Under the pieces are notes generated by a model. The model searched no databases. It saw only the letters and a program-made list of their open reading frames with translations, and had not been told where the DNA came from. From Aquipseudomonas alcaligenes (GTDB taxonomy: Bacteria; Pseudomonadota; Gammaproteobacteria; Pseudomonadales; Pseudomonadaceae): a DNA stretch of 64,000 nt. This document shows positions 27,014-34,320 of this stretch, in pieces (the first letter of the stretch is position 1; every line of letters starts with the position of its first letter). The position numbers and the translations under genes were made by a program. Where the stretch lies: the NCBI RefSeq assembly GCF_900156545.1, contig NZ_FTNW01000002.1, positions 248,001 through 312,000 of the forward strand, given 5' to 3'.

Positions 27014-27946
27014 CTAGTAGCCGCGGACGAAATTCACCTCGCCGCGCAACGGCTGGCCGTCGCGGTAGCGCTGCAGGTTGTCGAGGAACAGCGCGACCAG
27101 CGCCGCCGGCTCGGTGGGCGCCGAGCTGTGCCCGGTGAGCAGCAGGCGCGGCGCGTCCCAGAAGGGATGGCCGGGCGGCAGCGGCTCCTCGCGGCACACG
27201 TCGATCACCGCGCCGGCCAGCATGCCGCGGCGCAGGGCCGCCACCAGGTCGGCCTCGACCACCGCCCCGCCGCGCCCGCAATTGATGAACAGTGCCTCGC
27301 CGCGCATGCGCGCGAACAGCGCAGCATCGTAGAGGTCACGGGTGGCCGGGGTGTCCGGCAACAGGTTGACCAGGCAATCGGCCCAGGCCGCCTGCGTGGT
27401 CAGCGCATCGAGGCCATGCACCTCGGCGAAGGGCGCGATCGGTCGCGGCTCGCGGGCGATACCGCGCAGCTCCACGCCGAAGGGCGCCAGCAGATGCGCC
27501 ACCTCGCGGCCGATATCGCCGGCGCCGACAATCAGCACCCTGCAGCCCCGCAGGCTGGGCGGTGCCTGATTGTCCCAGCGCTGCTCGACCTGGCTGGCCA
27601 GACGCGCCAGCAGGCGGCGCCGGTGGGCCAGCAGGTAGGTCAGCACGTACTCGGCCATCGGCTGGCCGAAGATGCCGACCGCGCGGCTCAGGCGGTAGTC
27701 ACGCGGCAGGTCGCGACCCAGCAGCGGGGTGATACCGGCCCAAGTGGATTGCAGCCAGGCCGGGCGCAGGCCCTGACGCAGCAGCGGCAGCAACAGGTCC
27801 GGCTGGCCGAGCCAGAGCGGGCAGGCGCTGGCCTGCTCGCTACTGGCCTGCTCGCCCGCAACCAGCTGCAACTCGGGCGCGGCGGCGCGCAGCAGCTCGG
27901 CGTAGCTGGCGTGGTCGTGCTCCAGCAGGAGGATACGCACCGGCAT
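27014..27946 (-). CDS. D-2-hydroxyacid dehydrogenase (GhrA-like)
   Basis: A 310-residue NAD(P)-dependent 2-hydroxyacid dehydrogenase. The nucleotide site is VLIVGAGDIGREVAHLL, the catalytic arginine segment is FINCGRGGAVVEADLVAAL, the glutamate is in DVCREEPLPPGHPFWDAP, and the histidine is in LLTGHSSAP (the usual form is TPHxA). It most resembles glyoxylate/hydroxypyruvate reductase A. The ATG at 27946 overlaps the ycgL stop as TGATG, indicating coupling to rnd-ycgL; upstream frame extension is antisense noise. It ends 7 bp from the convergent chemotaxis gene. Confidence 0.82.
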   Translation of the reverse strand: MPVRILLLEHDHASYAELLRAAAPELQLVAGEQASSEQASACPLWLGQPDLLLPLLRQGLRPAWLQSTWAGITPLLGRDLPRDYRLSRAVGIFGQPMAEYVLTYLLAHRRRLLARLASQVEQRWDNQAPPSLRGCRVLIVGAGDIGREVAHLLAPFGVELRGIAREPRPIAPFAEVHGLDALTTQAAWADCLVNLLPDTPATRDLYDAALFARMRGEALFINCGRGGAVVEADLVAALRRGMLAGAVIDVCREEPLPPGHPFWDAPRLLLTGHSSAPTEPAALVALFLDNLQRYRDGQPLRGEVNFVRGY

Positions 27947-28239
27947 CACACCGGGTCGTTGCGGCGCAGCAGCTCTTCCGGCAGGTGCTGGATGTATTCC
28001 TCTTCCGGCGGCGGCATCTGCAGGTGGTAACCCTGCTTGTCGAGGTTCTCCAGCACCTGGTGGATGTCCTCGCGAGCCAGCTTCTTCTCCGGGGTGAGGA
28101 TCATCTCGAAGCACAGCTGCGGGGCGCCGAAGGCGGCCAGCAGACCTTCCGGTACGCGGCTCAGGGCCTCGGCCTTGAGCACGTAGAGGTACATCTCGTT
28201 CTTGCGCGGGCTTTTGTAGATGGAGCAGATCTTCTTCAT
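27946..28239 (-). CDS. ycgL: YcgL domain protein
   Basis: A 97-residue protein of the YcgL family: [20 protein letters not shown], then [20 protein letters not shown] and [13 protein letters not shown]. Family members are small cytosolic proteins conserved in gamma-proteobacteria, normally next to rnd, with unproven function. The start overlaps the rnd stop by four bases (ATGA), and its own stop overlaps the next start, so three genes are translationally coupled. Confidence 0.9.
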   Translation of the reverse strand: MKKICSIYKSPRKNEMYLYVLKAEALSRVPEGLLAAFGAPQLCFEMILTPEKKLAREDIHQVLENLDKQGYHLQMPPPEEEYIQHLPEELLRRNDPV

Positions 28240-29351
28240 TGCAGTACGTCCAGCAGGGCTTGGCCCATCAGTTCGCGGCGCCAGCCGCGCAGGTTGTCCG
28301 GCAGCGTCCAGGGGCCGTCGGGGAAGCCGCTCTTGAGCAGGGCTTCGAGGGATTTCTTGCGCAGCATCAGCTCGGGGGCAATCTGCAGGCGCTCGGCCTC
28401 GCGCTGGCCCACCGCGCGCAACTGCTTCAGCAGGGCGCCGGCTTCGAGCGGCAGCGGCATGGGCAGTGCCTCGGGCCACTGCTCGGGCGGCAGCGCGGCG
28501 GCCTCGCGGATCAGTTTGAGAATGGTCTCGCCATCCTGGCGCACGGTGCGCGGATGCATGTCCTCGATGCGTGCCAGGGCCACCGTGTTGTCCGGCTGGA
28601 AGCGCGCCAGCGGCCACAGCGAATGCTCACGCAGGATACGGTTGCGCGGCTGGTTGCGTGCCCGCGCCTGACGCTCGCGCCAGGCGCACAGGGCGCGCAG
28701 CACGGCCAGCTGCTGGGGCGACAGCTTCCAGGCCAGCTTGGCCTCCAGGTAGGCCTCGTCCGGGTCGATCTCGCGACGCAGGTTGGCGACCAGTTCGGCG
28801 CCGTCCTCGAGAATCCAGGCCAGCTTGTCCGCCGACAGCTTCGGCAGCAGCACCTGGTACAGCTCGGCCAGGTGCTGGGCATCCTCGGCGGCGTAACTGA
28901 CCTGGGTCTCCGACAGCGGGCGCTGCAGCCAGTCGGAGCGGGTCTCGCCCTTGGGCAGCTCGATGCCAAGCACGGTCTGCACCAGGCGCGAATAGCCCAT
29001 GGAGAAGCCGATATTGAGGTAACCGGCCGCCAGCTGGGTGTCGAACAGCGGCGCCGGCAGCGCACCGGTCAGGCGCAGGAAGACTTCCAGATCCTCGCTG
29101 CAGGAGTGCAGCACCTTGGTCACCGCCGGGTCTTCCAGCAGCTCGGCGAACGGCGCCCAGTCCTTCACTTCGAGCGGGTCGATCAGGTAGGCCCGCTGGC
29201 CATCACCGACCTGCAGCAAACCAGCGATGGGATAGAAGGTGTCGACCCGCATGAACTCGGTGTCGAGGGCGACGTATGGCAGCTTGCGCCACTCGGCGCA
29301 GTGACGCGCCAGGCTGGCGTCGTCGAGAATCCACTGAATATCGATGGCCAC
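28236..29351 (-). CDS. rnd: Ribonuclease D
   Basis: A 371-residue 3'-5' exoribonuclease that trims tRNA and other small RNA 3' ends. DEDD motifs are seen as LDTEFMR (Asp/Glu of ExoI), [11 protein letters not shown] (ExoII region) and [14 protein letters not shown] (ExoIII, Tyr-x3-Asp), followed by an HRDC domain (about 205-290; [16 protein letters not shown]). Translation starts at GTG 29351 with AAGGAG six bases upstream; the longer ATG frame lacks such a site. Length matches E. coli RNase D (375). It is first of the rnd-ycgL-dehydrogenase operon. Confidence 0.92.
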   Translation of the reverse strand: MAIDIQWILDDASLARHCAEWRKLPYVALDTEFMRVDTFYPIAGLLQVGDGQRAYLIDPLEVKDWAPFAELLEDPAVTKVLHSCSEDLEVFLRLTGALPAPLFDTQLAAGYLNIGFSMGYSRLVQTVLGIELPKGETRSDWLQRPLSETQVSYAAEDAQHLAELYQVLLPKLSADKLAWILEDGAELVANLRREIDPDEAYLEAKLAWKLSPQQLAVLRALCAWRERQARARNQPRNRILREHSLWPLARFQPDNTVALARIEDMHPRTVRQDGETILKLIREAAALPPEQWPEALPMPLPLEAGALLKQLRAVGQREAERLQIAPELMLRKKSLEALLKSGFPDGPWTLPDNLRGWRRELMGQALLDVLQ

Positions 29352-29469
29352 GCGGCACTCCTTGATCAATGCCGCGCAGTATATATGGGCGGCGCTGATG
29401 CGGGGCATTCATGCCCGGCATGGCGACGGCGTGTACACTGCCGCCACCTCACCACAGGGACGAACAACA

Positions 29470-30528
29470 ATGAAGAAACTCCTTGGTCTGCTGGCCATCG
29501 CCATTGCCGGTGCTGCCGGCTATCTCGCCATCACCCCCAGCACCATCCAGCCGCTGGCCTGGCAACCGCAGCCGGCACCGCTGATGACCGGCGTGCTGGA
29601 GCCCAACGACACCCTGATGAAGGCAGAACTGCTGGCCCAGGGGCAGATCCACGGCCCGGAAGACACCGCCGTGGACGCTCAGGGCCGGGTCTATGCCGGC
29701 CTGCATGACGGCCGTGTGGTGCGCATTGCCGACGGCAAGGTCGAGACCTTCGCCAACACCGGTGGCCGCCCGCTGGGCATGGATTTCGATGCGCAGGGCA
29801 ACCTGATCCTGGCCGACGCCTACAAGGGCCTGCTGCGCATCGACCCGGCCGGCAAGATCGAAGTGCTGGCCAGCGCGGCCGACGGCGTACCCTTCGCCTT
29901 CACCGACGACCTCGACATCGCCCGCGATGGACGCATCTATTTCACCGACGCCTCCAGCAAGTTCCAGCAGCCCGACTACCTGCTCGACCTGCTCGAAGGC
30001 CGTCCCTATGGCCGCCTGATGGTGTTCGACCCGGCCAGCGGCAAGACTGAAGTGCTGCTCAAGGACCTGTACTTCGCCAACGGCGTGGCGCTGTCGCAGA
30101 ACGAGGACTTCGTGCTGGTCAACGAGACCTACCGCTACCGCATCCAGCGCTACTGGCTGAAGGGCGACAAGGCCGGCACCCGCGAGCTGTTCGCCGACAA
30201 CCTGCCGGGTATGCCGGACAACCTGCAGGGCGACCGCGCCGGCACCTTCTGGGTGGCCCTTCCGACCCCACGCAAGGCAGATGCCGACTTCCTGCAGAAC
30301 CAGCCGTGGATCAAGGCCCAACTGGCCAAGCTGCCACGCGCGCTGTGGCCGAAGCCGGCCTCCTACGGTCTGGCCATCGCCCTCAACGAGCAGGGCGAAA
30401 TCGTGCAAAGCCTGCACGACACCAGCGGCACTCACCTGCGCATGGTGACTTCGGTGAAGCCGGTGGGCGACTACCTGTACCTGGGTAGCCTGGACAACGA
30501 TCGGATCGGCAAGCTGAAGATTCGCTGA
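29470..30528 (+). CDS. SMP-30/strictosidine synthase-like beta-propeller protein
   Basis: A 352-residue protein with an N-terminal signal or anchor helix (MKKLLGLLAIAIAGAAGYLA) and a six-bladed beta-propeller of the SMP-30/gluconolactonase/strictosidine synthase-like kind. The landmarks are GPEDTAVDAQGRVYAG, FTDDLDIARDGRIYFTDASSKF, FANGVALSQNEDFVLVNE and GTHLRMVTSV. Related proteins are lactonases or esterases. It lies in the periplasm or on the membrane. It is divergent from rnd across 118 bp and followed by an inverted repeat and a terminator. Confidence 0.8.
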   Translation: MKKLLGLLAIAIAGAAGYLAITPSTIQPLAWQPQPAPLMTGVLEPNDTLMKAELLAQGQIHGPEDTAVDAQGRVYAGLHDGRVVRIADGKVETFANTGGRPLGMDFDAQGNLILADAYKGLLRIDPAGKIEVLASAADGVPFAFTDDLDIARDGRIYFTDASSKFQQPDYLLDLLEGRPYGRLMVFDPASGKTEVLLKDLYFANGVALSQNEDFVLVNETYRYRIQRYWLKGDKAGTRELFADNLPGMPDNLQGDRAGTFWVALPTPRKADADFLQNQPWIKAQLAKLPRALWPKPASYGLAIALNEQGEIVQSLHDTSGTHLRMVTSVKPVGDYLYLGSLDNDRIGKLKIR

Positions 30529-30597
30529 GACAGTCCTCTCCACGCGGGTCAGGGGGCGAGGAGCCCCCTATTGGCAACTTGCTCCGACAGCATCATC

Positions 30598-30662
30598 CGT
30601 AGCCCGGATGCAATCCGGGAACCAGGCAGCTCCGCCCCCCCCCGGATTGCATCCGGGCTACG
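30598..30662. repeat. CGTAGCCCGGATGCAATCCGGG inverted repeat element
   Basis: A 23-base arm at 30598-30620 is repeated inverted at 30641-30662, with a spacer containing a C9 run. A second copy with one variant base is at 34 kb's far side, at 44034-44092. Both stand alone between genes, as expected for a REP-like dispersed element. Confidence 0.8.
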
Positions 30663-30685
30663 CGATGAGTTCTTACACTTCCATG

Positions 30686-30713
30686 AAAAAGCCCGCCATT
30701 CGGCGGGCTTTTT
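30686..30713. terminator. Rho-independent terminator, two-way
   Basis: AAAAA, stem GCCCGCC (30691-30697), loop ATTC, GGCGGGC (30702-30708), TTTTT. The last T is part of the stop codon of the convergent acyltransferase gene, so the hairpin serves both directions. Confidence 0.88.
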
Positions 30714-31504
30714 CATGCCGGCTGACCGGTCAACCGCTCCCGCGGTGCGCTGGACTGCGGCTCGCCGAGCAGCGCCTGCATGCTCTGGCGAGTCTGCGCC
30801 ATCAGCTCAGGCAACTGCTCGGGGCTGAAACGGCTGGCATCGATCGGCGCGCCGATGTGCAGCTGCACCGGCAGGCCCAGGTTGAAGCGCCAGGTGCGCG
30901 CCGGCAACACCTCGTGGATGCCGCGAAAGACCATCGGCACGATGATCGCGTTGGTATCCAGGGCCAGGTGGAAGCAGCCCTTCTTGAACGGCAGCAGCTG
31001 GCCATCCTTCGAGCGCGTGCCCTCGGGCGCCGCCCACAGGACGATGCCGCTCTCCATCATGCGTCGCGCCTGTTCCAGATCCTTCACCGCCTGCTGGCGG
31101 TTATGCCGGTCCACCGAAGGGAACTCGGCGGCGCGGATCGCCGCGCCGAAGATCGGGATGCCGAACAGCTCCTTTTTCGCCAGCATGCGGATCGAGCCCG
31201 GCAGGGCGACGAAGCTGGCAGGAATGTCGTAATGGCTGGCGTGGCTGCTGAGCAGGATGTAGCGCCGCCCGTCATTGAAGTCCGGCATCTGCCCGTGCAC
31301 GCTCAGGTGCATGCGCACCAGGCGCAGCAGCAGGCCCGACCAGCGCCGGGTGTAGCGATCGACATCGGTACGCCCGAGGCGCCCGACCAGGGCACGCAGC
31401 AACACCTTGCTGCAGTAATAGAAGGTGACCAGCAGCGATCCCAGGACCACGCCGACACGGCGGGCCAGGTTGGCGCTTTCGATGGCAGGTTGCAGGCTGA
31501 GCAT
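30713..31504 (-). CDS. 1-acyl-glycerol-3-phosphate acyltransferase (PlsC-like)
   Basis: A 263-residue membrane-bound acyltransferase. An N-terminal hydrophobic helix (about 17-38) precedes the HX4D catalytic motif HASHYD (88-93), and PEGTRSKDG is the glycerol-phosphate binding block. It should acylate lysophosphatidate or a related lysolipid with acyl-CoA or acyl-ACP. The ATG at 31504 begins MLSLQPAIES; longer frames run antisense to sseA. It is divergent from sseA across 99 bp. Confidence 0.83.
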   Translation of the reverse strand: MLSLQPAIESANLARRVGVVLGSLLVTFYYCSKVLLRALVGRLGRTDVDRYTRRWSGLLLRLVRMHLSVHGQMPDFNDGRRYILLSSHASHYDIPASFVALPGSIRMLAKKELFGIPIFGAAIRAAEFPSVDRHNRQQAVKDLEQARRMMESGIVLWAAPEGTRSKDGQLLPFKKGCFHLALDTNAIIVPMVFRGIHEVLPARTWRFNLGLPVQLHIGAPIDASRFSPEQLPELMAQTRQSMQALLGEPQSSAPRERLTGQPA

Positions 31505-31603
31505 GGTGACTACCTCACACGGCGAACCGCCTGGGGTTCGCTTCTGGTTATGGAAAGCTGTCTTTATGATGCCCATAGTCACGATTTCGACACAGGAGTT
31601 CCC

Positions 31604-32458
31604 ATGCCGCTCGCCCAGCTGATCAGCGCCACCGACCTGCACACTCGCCTGCAGGAGCCGAACCTGGTGCTCCTCGATTGCCGTTTCGCCCTCGAAGACC
31701 CGGACTACGGCGCCCGCAGCCATGCCGAAGGGCACCTGCCCGGCGCACACTACGCCGACCTGGAGCGCGACCTGTCGGCACCCGTGGTCAAGGGCGTGAC
31801 CGGCCGCCACCCGCTGCCCGATCCGCAGATGCTCGTGGACAGGCTGCGCAGCTGGGGCATCGACAACGACTCGACCGTCGTGCTGTACGACGACGGCCCC
31901 GGCGCCTTTGCCGCGCGCGCCTGGTGGCTGCTGGCCTGGCTGGGCAAACGCGACGGCGTATGGCTGCTCGACGGAGGCCTCAAGGCCTGGAAGGCAGCAG
32001 GCCTGGCGCTGACCACCGACATGCCTGCGCAGCGGGCGGGCAGCTTCAGCGGCCAGCCGGACGACTCGTTGCTGCTGAGCGCCGCGCAGCTGCAGCAGCG
32101 CCTGGGGGGTTGCGACCTGACCCTGCTGGACGCCCGCGCCCTGCCGCGCTTCCGCGGCGAAGTGGAGCCGCTGGACCCGGTGGCCGGGCATATCCCCGGC
32201 GCGCAGTGCGCGGCGTTCACTGACAACCTGGGCGCCGACGGGCGCTTCCTCCCCGCCGAGCAGCTGCGCGCGCGCTTCGATGCCCTGCGCGGTACACGGC
32301 CGGTGGAGTCGCTGGTGGCCTACTGCGGGTCGGGCGTCACCGCCTGCCACAACCTGTTCGCCCTGAGCCTCGCCGGCTACCCGCTGGCGCCCCTGTACGC
32401 GGGCTCCTGGAGCGAATGGATCACCGACCCGGCGCGCCCCGTGGCGACTGGCGATTGA
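31604..32458 (+). CDS. sseA: 3-mercaptopyruvate/thiosulfate sulfurtransferase (tandem rhodanese)
   Basis: A 284-residue cytosolic enzyme with two rhodanese domains. The N-domain is inactive (LLDCRFALEDPDYG, GHLPGAHYADLERDLS). The C-domain carries Cys241 in YCGSGVTACHN. The CGSGVT loop is the 3-mercaptopyruvate type, favouring SseA over a thiosulfate rhodanese (CRxGxR). The ATG at 31604 follows AGGAG with good spacing. Confidence 0.88.
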   Translation: MPLAQLISATDLHTRLQEPNLVLLDCRFALEDPDYGARSHAEGHLPGAHYADLERDLSAPVVKGVTGRHPLPDPQMLVDRLRSWGIDNDSTVVLYDDGPGAFAARAWWLLAWLGKRDGVWLLDGGLKAWKAAGLALTTDMPAQRAGSFSGQPDDSLLLSAAQLQQRLGGCDLTLLDARALPRFRGEVEPLDPVAGHIPGAQCAAFTDNLGADGRFLPAEQLRARFDALRGTRPVESLVAYCGSGVTACHNLFALSLAGYPLAPLYAGSWSEWITDPARPVATGD

Positions 32459-32511
32459 GCAGCGCCTGGGGCGAGGGAGGCAGCGAGTGGCCTGAACACC
32501 CTCACCCCTGG

Positions 32512-32534
32512 CCCCTCTGCCAAAGGGAGAGGGG
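32512..32534. repeat. Single degenerate CCCTCTCCC hairpin
   Basis: CCCCTCTGCC and GGGAGAGGGG flank a short loop between sseA and the convergent AraC gene, preceded by CCCTCACCCCTGG. It is a decayed unit of the repeat at 1768-1870 and 47998-48086. Confidence 0.65.
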
Positions 32535-32543
32535 AAATGACCT

Positions 32544-33296
32544 CTACTGCAGGCCGCGCAGGCGCTTGGGGGTCAGCCCCAGGTAGCGGCGCATGGCCGT
32601 GGTCAGCGCGCTCTGGCTGGAGAAACCGCACTCCTCGGCGATCCGCACCAGCGGCAGCGGGCTCTCACGCAGCAGGCGCGCGGCATGGTCGAGGCGGGTT
32701 TTGAGCAGGTACTGGTGCGGGGTCAGGCCCACGCTGTCCTTGAACTGGGCATGGAAGTGGCTGGGGCTGAGGCAGGCCACCTGGGCCAGCTCGATCACCG
32801 TGATGCGCCGCGCCAGGTGCTCGACGATATAGGCGTCCAGGCGGCCGATATCCAGGCCGGCCACTGCGCTGCGGCCGCGCTCGCCGAACAGGCGCAGGTG
32901 CAGTGCACGCAGCAGCACACCACCGAGGGCGCGGGCCAGGTGCGGGTCGCTGCCGTAGCGCGCCAGCTCGGCGCCGGCGTAGCTCAGCAGGTTCTGGAAA
33001 TCGGCGTCCAGGGTCGGGTAGCGCGGGCTCTCGAACAGCTCGGCGAGCAGGCTGAGGTCTTCCGGCGAGGTGTCGCGCTCGTCCAGATCGAGGATCAGCA
33101 TGCGGTTGTCGCCCATGCCGGCGAACTGGTGCTCGGCATCGCCCGGCACCAGGCAGGCACGCATGCGGCAAACCTCGCCACCGCAGCCATCGACCTCGAA
33201 TTCCGCGCGGCCGGACAGCGACAGCACCAGCTGGTGGTAGTCGTGGGCATGTTCGTGCGCCTGGTCGTCCAGGCGCAGCAGACGGGCGTTGAGCAT
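32544..33296 (-). CDS. AraC-family transcriptional regulator
   Basis: A 250-residue regulator. The N-terminal cupin (about 1-140; HEHAHDYHQLVLSLSG, CLVPGDAEHQF) probably senses a small molecule. The C-terminal double HTH (about 150-248) shows RITVIELAQVACLSPSHFHAQFKDSVGLTP and IAEECGFSSQSALTTAMRRYLGLTP. The ATG at 33296 fits the cupin start. A short inverted repeat lies 38 bp upstream and may be its own operator. Target genes are not evident. Confidence 0.87.
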   Translation of the reverse strand: MLNARLLRLDDQAHEHAHDYHQLVLSLSGRAEFEVDGCGGEVCRMRACLVPGDAEHQFAGMGDNRMLILDLDERDTSPEDLSLLAELFESPRYPTLDADFQNLLSYAGAELARYGSDPHLARALGGVLLRALHLRLFGERGRSAVAGLDIGRLDAYIVEHLARRITVIELAQVACLSPSHFHAQFKDSVGLTPHQYLLKTRLDHAARLLRESPLPLVRIAEECGFSSQSALTTAMRRYLGLTPKRLRGLQ

Positions 33297-33333
33297 TCTC
33301 GTTACCGGTTTGGGTAAGCCGGCACTTTATCGG

Positions 33334-33351
33334 GTTGCACCAAGTTGCAAC
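33334..33351. promoter_or_regulatory. Short inverted repeat upstream of AraC gene
   Basis: GTTGCA (33334-33339) and TGCAAC (33346-33351) are separated by 6 bp, upstream of the AraC start at 33296. The rest of the 270-bp spacer to 33567 shows nothing else I can name. Confidence 0.3.
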
Positions 33352-33566
33352 AGGCCCTCGACAAAAGGTTGCGACGGATGGATGCCGACATCCGCACGAC
33401 CAGGGCGCCGTTACTTCGCACCAAATGAGCGAGCCCAGGCAACCCACCGCACGCCCACGGTGCGTCGCGCGCAACGATCAGCAGCGCAGCGCGCAACACT
33501 GCCGCATCGGCCACTGGCAGGGCTCTTGCAGCTGCTCGTCACATGCCCTGACCATGAGCCCGCCAG

Positions 33567-34271
33567 ATGAGCCCCGAACTGCTATTCGCCCTTGCCCTTG
33601 CTCTGAGCCTGTTAATCCTGGGCCAACTCCTGACCCGTCGCGCTGCGCAGATACATCGCGCCACCCTCGACCAGCTTGAAGGGCAGTGCCTGCAACGCAG
33701 CCTGGAGCTGCTGCGTGCCCTGCAGAAGCACCGCGGCCTGGGTGCCCAGCAGGACATAGTCGCGGTGAGCCAACGCAATGCCCTGGCCCGCCAGCTCGAC
33801 CAACTGTGGCTGAACTGGCCGGGAGAAAGCCTGGAGCTGGCGCCACTGCACCGTGAATGGCCGGCGCTGCGCATGCAGCCAGCCGACTTCGAAACCCACT
33901 GTCAGGTCATCGAGGCGCTGCTGCAGGTGATCGACACCCTCGAAGAACGCCTGGCCACACGCGAGCATGGCGCCGTACGCGGCCTCGCCAGCACTTGCCG
34001 CCACCTCGAGGAGCTGGCCCGACTGCGAGGCCTGGCGGTGCGCGCTGCCAACTACAGTCAGTGTCCACCTGCACTGCAGGAGCAGATGCGCGAACTGTGT
34101 CAGCGTATTGCCGCCAGCAACGCCGACCAGCAACTGCATGATCTGCTGGCGCGCCTGCGCAGCGACCTGATCGAGGCGCGCCAGCCCAGCCTTGGCCCGG
34201 CCGAGTGCTTCGCCCTGCTCACTCCACCGATCGAACGACTGCTGCAGGGTACCTGCCTGGGCCACGGTTGA
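33567..34271 (+). CDS. Membrane-anchored helical protein, possibly NIT-like
   Basis: A 234-residue protein with one N-terminal transmembrane helix (about 5-24) and an otherwise all-alpha domain. LELLRALQKHRGLGAQQDI resembles the first helix of nitrate/nitrite-sensing (NIT) domains, and the later helices (about 115-200) form a second bundle. No output domain is attached. It sits 49 bp before the AsrA-type Lon gene in the same direction and may be co-transcribed. Function is unknown; the NIT likeness is a visual impression. Confidence 0.6.
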   Translation: MSPELLFALALALSLLILGQLLTRRAAQIHRATLDQLEGQCLQRSLELLRALQKHRGLGAQQDIVAVSQRNALARQLDQLWLNWPGESLELAPLHREWPALRMQPADFETHCQVIEALLQVIDTLEERLATREHGAVRGLASTCRHLEELARLRGLAVRAANYSQCPPALQEQMRELCQRIAASNADQQLHDLLARLRSDLIEARQPSLGPAECFALLTPPIERLLQGTCLGHG

Positions 34272-34320
34272 AATCACCGGCGCCTCGCCCCATCTAGCAC
34301 CCCACAACCGAGGGTGCGCC

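Noticed and set aside
29352..29469. Possible promoter TATATA and TACACT boxes between rnd and the SMP-30-like gene
   Set aside because: No -35 match at a suitable distance could be found on either strand.
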